The position numbers were made by a program, and so were the translations under genes. A DNA stretch of 44,964 nucleotides, taken from positions 1-44,964 of the IMG/VR virus record IMGVR_UViG_3300049793_000014. One strand, given 5' to 3'. This document shows, one piece after another, positions 20,722 through 28,102 of the stretch (within the stretch, counting starts at the first letter, position 1; the number at the start of each line of letters is the position of its first letter). The stretch comes from a virus. Below the pieces are notes generated by a model. The model saw only the letters and a list, made by a program, of their open reading frames with translations, ran no database searches and was not told the origin of the DNA.

Positions 20722-21486
20722 ATGGCACAACTTATTACCCCGTTTGATGCAAACCAATTTGACCCTTCGCAGGGCGTAGGCGGTTTGCCGCTGGGTCGTC
20801 ATCCTGTCGTAATTGATTCGTCGGAAGTCAAGGCGAACAGCAACAACGACGGCGGCTATTTGCAACTGAACTTGAAAGTTATCGACGGCCCGGCTACCGG
20901 CACCATCGGCGCTTACCGGCTGAACCTGTACCACAACAACCCGCAAACCGTGCAAATCGCGCATCAACAGCTTTCGGCTGTTTCGCACGTAATCGGCGTG
21001 TTCCAATTTGCTGATTCGCAGGCGTTGCACGGCAAGCCGTTCATCATCGAAGTTCAGCCGCAGAAGAACAACGCGCAATACACCGAAGTTAAAAAAGTGT
21101 TCGATATGAACGGCAACGAACCCGGCAAGCAGGGCAACGGCCCGGCAGCTTCGGCACCAATGCAGGGCGCACAAGGCGGCGGTTTCGGCCAAGGCGCGCA
21201 GCAGCAACCGGCAGCGGGTCAAGGCGGCTTCGCGCAGGGCGGCCAAGCGGCCCCGGCAGGCAATGCGGCCCCTGCGGCTGGTGGCTGGCAGCAGGGCGGC
21301 CAAGCAGCGGCACCAGCGGGCAACCCAGCAGGCGGCGCAGCGCCGGGCGGCTGGAATCAAGGCGGCGCAGCGGCAGGCAACACGGCACCGCCTGCAACGG
21401 GCGGCGGCTGGCAGCAAGGCGGCGCACCAGCAGCGGGCGCACCAGCCCAAGGCAACCCGAACGGCCCAGCATGGGGCCAACGCTAA
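20722..21486 (+). CDS. Single-stranded DNA-binding protein, DUF669 type
   Basis: The 254-residue protein has an OB-fold-like N-terminal 130 residues typical of DUF669 (GRHPVVIDSSEVKANSNNDGGYLQLNLKVIDGP, QFADSQALHGKPFIIEVQ). Residues 135-254 are a long disordered linker made of imperfect Gly/Gln/Ala/Pro repeats around GGWQQGGQAA. Unlike bacterial SSB it ends in PAWGQR and has no acidic DDIPF tip; that tip is found instead on the clamp encoded at 24824. It would coat ssDNA and partner the Sak4-like ATPase. RBS AAAGG. A terminator follows at 21500-21536. Confidence 0.8.
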   Translation: MAQLITPFDANQFDPSQGVGGLPLGRHPVVIDSSEVKANSNNDGGYLQLNLKVIDGPATGTIGAYRLNLYHNNPQTVQIAHQQLSAVSHVIGVFQFADSQALHGKPFIIEVQPQKNNAQYTEVKKVFDMNGNEPGKQGNGPAASAPMQGAQGGGFGQGAQQQPAAGQGGFAQGGQAAPAGNAAPAAGGWQQGGQAAAPAGNPAGGAAPGGWNQGGAAAGNTAPPATGGGWQQGGAPAAGAPAQGNPNGPAWGQR

Positions 21487-21499
21487 GTAAGGCGTAATG

Positions 21500-21536
21500 T
21501 TCGCCGGGGTTTTAACCGGCCCCGGCGAATTCTTTT
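21500..21536 (+). terminator. Intrinsic terminator after the SSB gene
   Basis: TTCGCCGGGG (21500-21509) and CCCCGGCGAA (21520-21529) form a perfect 10-bp stem followed by TTCTTTT. Partial read-through would keep SSB in excess over the nuclease, helicase, clamp and polymerase genes downstream, for which I see no clear promoter. Confidence 0.8.
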
Positions 21537-21548
21537 CAAGGGCTAAAT

Positions 21549-22091
21549 ATGTTAATGGAAGATATTACAGACGTATTAGCCAAGCCCATTCATTGCGATA
21601 ATTGCTGTTCTCTGAATATTCAATTCGTCAATAACAAATGTGTTTATGGTCAAGAGTTCGGCGACTGGCCCTATATTTATTTCTGCAACGATTGCCGCGC
21701 TTCTGTCGGCTGTCATCCGGGCACAGATATTCCACTTGGCAGAATGGCGGATCGTGCTACGCGGGCGCTTCGCTCAAAAGCTCATTTGGCGTTTGATAAA
21801 CTTTGGAACGGCGGTTTAATGACCCGCACAAAGGCATACGCTTGGCTTGCAGCGCAATTAGAAATCGAACATAGCCAATGTCATATTTCATGGCTTTCAA
21901 TGGATCAATTAAGAAAAGTCGCAGTTTTATCAACGGCGTTTCTTGAACAGAATTTAAAGGCGCTTATGCGCCGTAAGGCAAAAGCAAATGAAAAAGAACA
22001 CAAACGCAGAGAACGCGAATTTGAGTCTAAGCGCCGGGAGTCAGACGGAAAGCTTAATCGGAAAAAATCCCGGCACCATCATCGCGCTTGA
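21549..22091 (+). CDS. Zinc-finger protein, DUF3268-like
   Basis: The 180-residue protein has two Cys pairs near the N-terminus (CDNC and CNDC), then VGCHPGTDIPLGRMAD, and a later CHISWLSMDQLRKV. This is the arrangement I recall for DUF3268 zinc-finger proteins. The C-terminal 50 residues are extremely basic (KRREREFESKRRESDGK, ending HHHRA) and suit nucleic-acid binding. The last 104 bp overlap the nuclease gene in another frame. The exact role in replication or recombination is unknown. Confidence 0.7.
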   Translation: MLMEDITDVLAKPIHCDNCCSLNIQFVNNKCVYGQEFGDWPYIYFCNDCRASVGCHPGTDIPLGRMADRATRALRSKAHLAFDKLWNGGLMTRTKAYAWLAAQLEIEHSQCHISWLSMDQLRKVAVLSTAFLEQNLKALMRRKAKANEKEHKRREREFESKRRESDGKLNRKKSRHHHRA

Positions 22092-23124
22092 TTCGCCGGG
22101 CGTTTCAAGTCAAGTTGCAAAACAAATTAGCGAGAACATTGACCGCTATTGTGTTGAAACGTATGACGGCGGGCACCGTACCCATTTGGGCGCTTCCCTG
22201 ATCGGCGACGAATGCAAACGCAAACTTTGGTATATCTTCCGCTGGTGCCTGCAAGAACCAACGGACGGACGCAAACAACGGCTTTTCAATCGCGGCCACC
22301 GCGAAGAAGCCCGCTTTATTGAATGGCTGGAAGGCATCGGCGTTAAAGTCTGGTATGAAGATCGGGAAAGCAACCCTCTTTATTACTGCGTCGAATCCGA
22401 TTCATATCATTTGAAAAGCGAAGTTTTCAAAGACGAAAACAGTACGTTAGCAAATCTGGCCGTAGAAATAACCAAAGACCGGCCCGACTATATCAAGCAC
22501 ATTGCCCGCGCCAAGGCTGACGGCATCGAGTTCCCGCAATACCGTATATCAGACTGCGGCGGCCACTTCGGCGGATCGCTGGACGGCATCGGCATCCTGC
22601 CCGACTGGTTCCATATTGACGAACCCGTTTTGCTGGAATTCAAAACGAACGGAACCGGCGCAGGCTTTAATAAACTAATGGCGGAAGGCATGGCCGTATC
22701 AAAAGGCCAGCACTACGCCCAAACGTCCACATATGGCAAGAAAGGCGTACAGGGTACGAAGTTCCGTTATGTGCTTTATTTGAACATCAATAAGAACGAC
22801 GACACAATACACGTTGAACTTGTCAAACTTAGTGATACGCTTGGCGGTCAAATGCTTATAAAGGCCGAACAAATCATTACATCGCAGGTTCCACCGTCGC
22901 GCCTGTCGGACAATCCGACATATATTAAATGCGGTTACTGTCACTTTAAAGAAATCTGCCACCGTGGCGCGATGCCTGAAATGAATTGCCGCAGTTGCAA
23001 ATCGGCGGTTCCTGTCGATAACGCAGAATGGTTTTGTGAAGTTCATAAAGGGATAATCCCTAAAGACTTCATTAAAAAGGGTTGCGAATCCTATATCCCA
23101 ATTACGGCGATTACCCAAAAATGA
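21988..23124 (+). CDS. PD-(D/E)xK exonuclease, Cas4/RecB-like
   Basis: The 378-residue protein has a RecB-type nuclease core: GGHFGGSLDGIGI (Asp) followed by VLLEFKTNG (E-x-K) and QHYAQTSTYG (the Q-x3-Y motif). Four or more Cys near the C-terminus (YIKCGYCHFKEICHRG, MNCRSCK, WFCE) could ligate an iron-sulfur cluster or zinc, as in Cas4 and AddB. It would resect DNA ends to feed the Sak4/SSB annealing system. The ATG at 21988 gives a 104-bp overlap with the upstream gene; I saw no better start after 22091. The SF2 helicase follows by ATGA coupling. Confidence 0.82.
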   Translation: MKKNTNAENANLSLSAGSQTESLIGKNPGTIIALDSPGVSSQVAKQISENIDRYCVETYDGGHRTHLGASLIGDECKRKLWYIFRWCLQEPTDGRKQRLFNRGHREEARFIEWLEGIGVKVWYEDRESNPLYYCVESDSYHLKSEVFKDENSTLANLAVEITKDRPDYIKHIARAKADGIEFPQYRISDCGGHFGGSLDGIGILPDWFHIDEPVLLEFKTNGTGAGFNKLMAEGMAVSKGQHYAQTSTYGKKGVQGTKFRYVLYLNINKNDDTIHVELVKLSDTLGGQMLIKAEQIITSQVPPSRLSDNPTYIKCGYCHFKEICHRGAMPEMNCRSCKSAVPVDNAEWFCEVHKGIIPKDFIKKGCESYIPITAITQK

Positions 23125-24818
23125 TTCCTGCTATCCTTCCCGAAACTCGTTGGTATCAAGAGGAAGCCGAATTCGCCGTCTTTGATTATTTTGAACGCGG
23201 TAATGTGGGCAATCCTGTCGTGTGTATGCCAACGGGCACCGGGAAATCTCACGTTATCGCTAATCTTATTCGGCGCATCTTTTGGCTTTGGCCGACGCAA
23301 CGGGTAATGATGCTGACGCATGTAAAACAACTGATCGTTCAAAATGCCGAAAAGCTTTTGCAGGCTTGGCCGACTGCGCCGCTGGGCGTGCATAGCGCCG
23401 GGCTTAATTCGCGTGATATTGTCATGCCTATTATCTTCGGCGGCGTTCAATCGGTTGCCAACGTTATTAAGAAAAGTTTAGAAACTAACGACGGAAGGGC
23501 TTTTTATCAAAAGCATTTCGGGCATCGGGATTTGGTCTTTGTTGACGAATGCCATTTGATAAGCCCCGAAGAAGATACTGAATATCAGTACGTAATCGCA
23601 GAACTTAAAAAAATAAACCCATATTTAAAAGTAATCGGCTTTACTGCCACGCCTTACCGAATGAGGCAGGGTATGATTACAGACGGCGGATTATTTACCG
23701 ATATTTGTTATGACATTACCGGCGTTGAATCTTTCAACCGCCTTATTTACGAAGGCTATATTTCGCCTTTGGTGCCAAAGCCTACAGTAACAGAAATTGA
23801 CATTTCAAACGTTGGTATTAGCAGGGGCGATTTCAATAAAGGCCAATTGGAAGCGGCAGTAGATAAAGACGAAATAACTTATAGCGCCGTTTCCGAAATG
23901 GTCAACGCCGGGCAGGATCGCCGAAGCTGGCTTGTATTTTCGGCGGGTATTGATAACGCGGAACACATAGCGGCAATGTTCCAAATGTTCGGCGTTCAAG
24001 CTGCCGCCGTTCATTCCAAGTTAAAAGATAGCGAAAACGACGAACGCATAAGGGATTATAAAAACGGCGCTTTGCGCTGTCTCGTAACGAAAGACAAATT
24101 AACAACCGGGTTTGACGATCCAAAAACGGATATGATTGGCGTCTTGCGTCATACTCTTTCACCGGGCCTATGGGTTCAATTGTTGGGACGCGGAACGCGG
24201 CCAAGTTGGGCCACCGGCAAAGAGAATTGCCTAGTGTTGGACTTCGCACGTAATACGCCGCGCCTTGGCCCTATTAATGATCCGCGTATCCCGCAAAGGC
24301 CGGGCAAAGGCGGTGGCGATGCTCCCATAAGAATATGCGATTGCTGCAAAATGTATAACCACGCTGCGGCGCGCTTTTGTGGTGGCGGTCGTAGTCCAGA
24401 AGAAGGCCGACGTTATGGCGGTTGCGGCAATGAATTCGTATTTGAAAACAAGATATTTGCCAAGGCTGGCGAAGCCCTTTTAATTCGCCCCGATGATGCA
24501 GTTATCGAATATTTCGACGTAAAGAAAGTGATTTACAATCTACACGAAAAGAAAAATGCAAATGGCGTATTGACTTCGCCACCAATGATTAAAGTTTCGT
24601 ACTTCTGCGGGTTCCAAATGTTCAACGAATATATTATGTTGGAGCATAACGGAATGCCGGGGAAGAAGTCGCGGGATTGGTGGCGGCAACGCCATTCAGA
24701 AGAACCCCCGATGACTACACACGAAGCTTTGCGCCGAGTATCCGAGCTTCGCAGTCCTGCGCGAATTCGGGTGCATGTAAATAAGAAGTATCCTGAAATT
24801 TTATCTGCCGAATGGTGA
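23121..24818 (+). CDS. SF2 DEAD/DEAH-type helicase
   Basis: The 565-residue protein has motif I MPTGTGKS (about residues 36-43), motif II VDECH, motif III GFTATP, the C-terminal RecA-like domain (WLVFSAGIDNAEHIAAMF, KDKLTTGFDDP) and motif VI QLLGRGTRPS. After it come Cys clusters (CDCCKMYNHAAARFCGGG, GGCGNEF) that probably bind zinc. The ATG at 23121 overlaps the nuclease stop as ATGA; a start 13 codons upstream lies inside that gene. It is likely a duplex or branch-unwinding helicase for recombination or replication restart. A perfect dispersed word (23201-23211) lies at G-N-V-G-N, just before motif I. Confidence 0.88.
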   Translation: MIPAILPETRWYQEEAEFAVFDYFERGNVGNPVVCMPTGTGKSHVIANLIRRIFWLWPTQRVMMLTHVKQLIVQNAEKLLQAWPTAPLGVHSAGLNSRDIVMPIIFGGVQSVANVIKKSLETNDGRAFYQKHFGHRDLVFVDECHLISPEEDTEYQYVIAELKKINPYLKVIGFTATPYRMRQGMITDGGLFTDICYDITGVESFNRLIYEGYISPLVPKPTVTEIDISNVGISRGDFNKGQLEAAVDKDEITYSAVSEMVNAGQDRRSWLVFSAGIDNAEHIAAMFQMFGVQAAAVHSKLKDSENDERIRDYKNGALRCLVTKDKLTTGFDDPKTDMIGVLRHTLSPGLWVQLLGRGTRPSWATGKENCLVLDFARNTPRLGPINDPRIPQRPGKGGGDAPIRICDCCKMYNHAAARFCGGGRSPEEGRRYGGCGNEFVFENKIFAKAGEALLIRPDDAVIEYFDVKKVIYNLHEKKNANGVLTSPPMIKVSYFCGFQMFNEYIMLEHNGMPGKKSRDWWRQRHSEEPPMTTHEALRRVSELRSPARIRVHVNKKYPEILSAEW

Positions 24819-24823
24819 AAACT

Positions 24824-26002
24824 ATGTCTAGCCCCATTGAAGAAAACGTACCTGTTCCGCCTGTCGATAAGCCTAAAAAGACAAGGGCACGACGTAAAGC
24901 CGCCGAAGAAATCGCCGCAGTTAATCCAGCGGCAAAACTGGCCGCTGCATTAAAGTTTCTGCTTCCGGCACAAAAGAAGATCGGGCCAACAGGTTTGCAG
25001 TTTGCGAACCTTTGCGGGCACTACGCTTGCGCATCGGACGGAATTCGGACAATAGCAACGCCAATTGACGAAGATTTGACCGCGTGCCCACATACACACC
25101 AGTTTATCGAAGCCCTTTCAAACGTCGGTTCCGAACTGGCGATAACGCAACTGTCGGCACAAGCCCTTTCCGTGGCTTCTGGCCGCTTCCGGGCGCTGGT
25201 GGCGTGCGTCGAACCGAACGAAGTGCCTATCAGCGCGCCGGATGCCTGCATTGCCGTCATTGACGACCGGATCAAGGCCGCGCTTGCTGCCGTTGGGGTA
25301 CTGGCTACCGATGGCGCACCGGACGCTATAAAAGCCGCCGTTCTGTTGCAAGCAAATACCGCAGTTGCAACGAACGGGTTTGCGCTTATGGAATACTGGC
25401 ACGGCATTGATTTGCCGCCCGGCCTGTTGATCCCGAAGCTTTCCGCCGTAGCAATCGCCAAAGCCGATAAGAAGCTTACAGGCTTCGGCTTTTCGCAAAC
25501 ATCGGCGACGTTCTGGTATGAAGACGGTTCGTTTATCAAAACGCAGCTTTACGGAGAAACGTTCCCCAACTACAGCATCTTCTTTAACGTCGAAGGCTTG
25601 GAAGCTAGGCCGCTGCCTGACGAATTCTTTAAGGCCGTCAAGGCAATGGAACCATTCAGCGAAAACGGCGTACTGTACTTCGCAAATGGCACGATCCATT
25701 CATCGGCCCGCGAAGCGCAGGCAAGCACGTTCAAGGTTGAAGGAATCCCCGAAAGTATGGGCTTCAACGCAAAATACTTGCTTTCTCTTGAAGATCATTT
25801 TAAACTGGCTCACTTCGACCAATCAAACCGCAAAGTTGTGTTCTTCAACGCAGAAAGCACAGTCCGGGGCGTGTTGATGGGCGTAGGCCAGCAGGAAAAG
25901 CCAGCCGAAGAAACGTATGTTAAAACTTGGGACGGCGGCGAAGCGGCACCGGGTCAAGTCAAGCCGAACTTTTCCTTAATGGACGACGACATACCTTTTT
26001 GA
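24824..26002 (+). CDS. Beta-type sliding clamp homologue with SSB-like DDDIPF tail
   Basis: The 392-residue protein aligns by eye with DnaN. VATNGFALMEYWHGIDLPPGLLIP, then KTQLYGETFPNYSIFF, match domain II of E. coli beta (VATDGHRLA, SKLVDGRFPDY). SMGFNAKYLLSLEDHFK and RGVLMGVG match domain III (IGFNVSYVL). The N-terminal 35 residues are Pro/Lys/Arg-rich. The protein ends NFSLMDDDIPF, identical in its last six residues to the E. coli SSB tip. It would be the processivity ring for the family B polymerase encoded 15 bp downstream. The ATG at 24824 is preferred over 24812 because GGTGA precedes it. A copy of the dispersed word is at 25085-25095. Confidence 0.78.
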   Translation: MSSPIEENVPVPPVDKPKKTRARRKAAEEIAAVNPAAKLAAALKFLLPAQKKIGPTGLQFANLCGHYACASDGIRTIATPIDEDLTACPHTHQFIEALSNVGSELAITQLSAQALSVASGRFRALVACVEPNEVPISAPDACIAVIDDRIKAALAAVGVLATDGAPDAIKAAVLLQANTAVATNGFALMEYWHGIDLPPGLLIPKLSAVAIAKADKKLTGFGFSQTSATFWYEDGSFIKTQLYGETFPNYSIFFNVEGLEARPLPDEFFKAVKAMEPFSENGVLYFANGTIHSSAREAQASTFKVEGIPESMGFNAKYLLSLEDHFKLAHFDQSNRKVVFFNAESTVRGVLMGVGQQEKPAEETYVKTWDGGEAAPGQVKPNFSLMDDDIPF

Positions 26003-26017
26003 AACCGAGTTTATAAC

Positions 26018-28102
26018 ATGCCGAACGACTTAGGTTTTGTAGTTGCCAAGAATAGCCGGAAGATTGATAAACTTTCGGCTAATCTTGGTCGTTCGCTTCG
26101 TCCGATTGACGAAATGAACGAAATAGAATTAATGGCCGTTCCGGCTGGCGATTTGTTTGTTTTTGACGTTGAATGTTATAAGAACTTTTTCTTTGTAGCG
26201 TTTAAGCATCTTAAAAGCGGCAAGTACGTAACCTTTGAACAGTCGCCCGACTTTGCGTTAAACGTTAATAAGCTGCGCTGGATGCTTTGGCGCTTTTGTA
26301 TTGTGGGCTTCAATTCAAAATCATATGACGTACCTATAATCGAGTACGCGCTATCCGGGGCAACCTGCGAAGACTTGAAGTATGCAACAGACTTTATTAT
26401 CAAATGTGGCCCGCAATACGGCACGCCTAAAACAACCGTCTTTGATTTTGAAAAGCGGTTCCATGTAAAAATCAATCGCTACAATCACATTGACTTAATC
26501 GAAGTGGCACCGCTTCAAGGTTCGTTGAAGCTTTACGCGGGCCGCCTGCATTGTGATCGTATGCAAGACTTGCCATTCCCTGACGATTACATACTGTGCC
26601 GCGAAGATGCCGCAGTTGTTCGCCCTTATTGCTGCAACGATCTGAATAATACAGAATTGCTCTTTAACGAACTGGCGGGCGAGATTCATTTACGTAATGA
26701 AATGTCGCAGGAATATAACGTAGACTTGCGTTCTAAGTCGGATGCACAAGTTGCCGAAGCTGTCATCAATAGCGAACTTCAAAAGATTCTAGGATGGTGG
26801 CCTAAGAAGCCAACAGTATCCGAAGGAACGGTATTGCAATACAACGTTCCTGATTTTATCAAGTTTCAAACGCAGGAATTAAACGACGTATTGAACAAGG
26901 TTCGCAATGCACGCTTTCAGCTTGACGGCTTGGGTTCGCCGCTTTGGCCTGCCGGGCTTGGCGAACTGGAAAAGACAAAGGGCAAAGAATCCAAATGGGT
27001 TTTGAAAGTCAAGCTTGCCAATAGCGTTTATAAGCTTGGAATGGGCGGCTTGCATTCACAAGAAAGCTGCATAGCATTTAAAGCCGATGCTAACACAATC
27101 ATTGCAGATAACGACGTAGAATCTTTTTATCCGCGCATCATACTTAATCAGCGGCTTTACCCTGCGCACTTGGGCGAAGCGTTCTTGCAAGTTTATGAAA
27201 AGATTGTCAATGCCCGTATTTACGCCAAGGCACAAGCCAAGGCTTGCGAAAAAGCGCATGACCGCGCAGGCAAGAAACACTGGAAGCAAATAGCCGACAG
27301 CTTAAAGATTACGATTAACGGAAGCTTTGGCAAACTCGGGAACAAGTATTCGACGTTGTATGCACCGCAATTGATGTTGCAAGTAACGATTACCGGCCAG
27401 CTTGTCTTGCTTATGTTAATCGAACGCTTGAACCTTGCAAACATTAACGTAGTTAGCGGAAATACAGACGGCATTGTGTCGGTGTACGAAACCGCACGGC
27501 ACAACGAAGTGCGCGCAATCATTGCGCAATGGGAAAGCGAAACGAACTTCAAGACAGAAGAAACCCGCTATTCGCAAATCTATTCCCGCGACGTTAATAA
27601 TTACGTAGCCGTTAAACTTGAAGGCGGCGACGCAGAAGCGCGGTTCTTAGATGAACGTTTAGGATGCAAGACTAAAGGCACGTACAGCGAACGCGGCAGC
27701 GCGCTTAATTCGGTTCTGTCGAAGAATCCAGAAAGCCTTATTTGCACCGATGCAATGCTGCAATACATCGTAAGCGGCAAACCTGTAATTGAAACTATTA
27801 AAGAATGTACCGACATTAAACGCTTCGTTAGCGTTCGCAATGTCAAAGGTGGCGGCGAGAAAAACGGGAAGTATTTAGGTAAGGTTGTTCGCTGGTATTA
27901 CCCTAAGAACGAACCGGGTTACATAGCGTATCTTGAAAGCGGAAATAAGGTCAACTTGACGCAAGGCGGGCGGCCATTGATGGATTTGCCCGATGCGTTC
28001 CCTAGCGATGTTGATTACGAATATTACGCGAAACAAGCAACCGCAATGTTATATGAATGCGGTTGCTTGAAGAAGCCGAAGACGGCCCCGCTTTTCTTTT
28101 AA
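26018..28102 (+). CDS. Family B DNA polymerase with 3'-5' exonuclease
   Basis: The 694-residue replicative polymerase is compact for family B. Exonuclease motifs are FDVE (D50, E52), GFNSKSYD (N99-D104) and Y204-CCN-D208. Polymerase motif A is DVESFYP (D366), motif B is KITINGSFG (430-438), and motif C is GNTDGI, with only D484 kept of the usual DTD. It ends KTAPLFF, a plausible clamp-binding peptide next to the clamp gene. The last codons contain a 12-bp hairpin (28034-28069), and the stop overlaps that of the convergent tail gene. No TPR1/TPR2 protein-primed insertions are evident, so RNA or prim-pol primers are likely. Confidence 0.88.
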   Translation: MPNDLGFVVAKNSRKIDKLSANLGRSLRPIDEMNEIELMAVPAGDLFVFDVECYKNFFFVAFKHLKSGKYVTFEQSPDFALNVNKLRWMLWRFCIVGFNSKSYDVPIIEYALSGATCEDLKYATDFIIKCGPQYGTPKTTVFDFEKRFHVKINRYNHIDLIEVAPLQGSLKLYAGRLHCDRMQDLPFPDDYILCREDAAVVRPYCCNDLNNTELLFNELAGEIHLRNEMSQEYNVDLRSKSDAQVAEAVINSELQKILGWWPKKPTVSEGTVLQYNVPDFIKFQTQELNDVLNKVRNARFQLDGLGSPLWPAGLGELEKTKGKESKWVLKVKLANSVYKLGMGGLHSQESCIAFKADANTIIADNDVESFYPRIILNQRLYPAHLGEAFLQVYEKIVNARIYAKAQAKACEKAHDRAGKKHWKQIADSLKITINGSFGKLGNKYSTLYAPQLMLQVTITGQLVLLMLIERLNLANINVVSGNTDGIVSVYETARHNEVRAIIAQWESETNFKTEETRYSQIYSRDVNNYVAVKLEGGDAEARFLDERLGCKTKGTYSERGSALNSVLSKNPESLICTDAMLQYIVSGKPVIETIKECTDIKRFVSVRNVKGGGEKNGKYLGKVVRWYYPKNEPGYIAYLESGNKVNLTQGGRPLMDLPDAFPSDVDYEYYAKQATAMLYECGCLKKPKTAPLFF
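28034..28069. terminator. Hairpin at the convergence of the two arms
   Basis: CAAGCAACCGCA (28034-28045) and TGCGGTTGCTTG (28058-28069) form a perfect 12-bp stem with a 12-base loop, inside the polymerase 3' end. U tracts are poor on both sides (CTTGTTT leftward, a TTTTCTTTT about 22 bases later rightward). As no other structure separates the converging operons, it may work as a bidirectional terminator. Confidence 0.45.

Noticed and set aside
20686-21480. A 264-codon minus-strand frame opposite the SSB gene
   Set aside because: It is full of Arg, Cys and Ala as the complement of the Gly/Gln/Ala repeats. It is antisense in the rightward operon and has no promoter or RBS.
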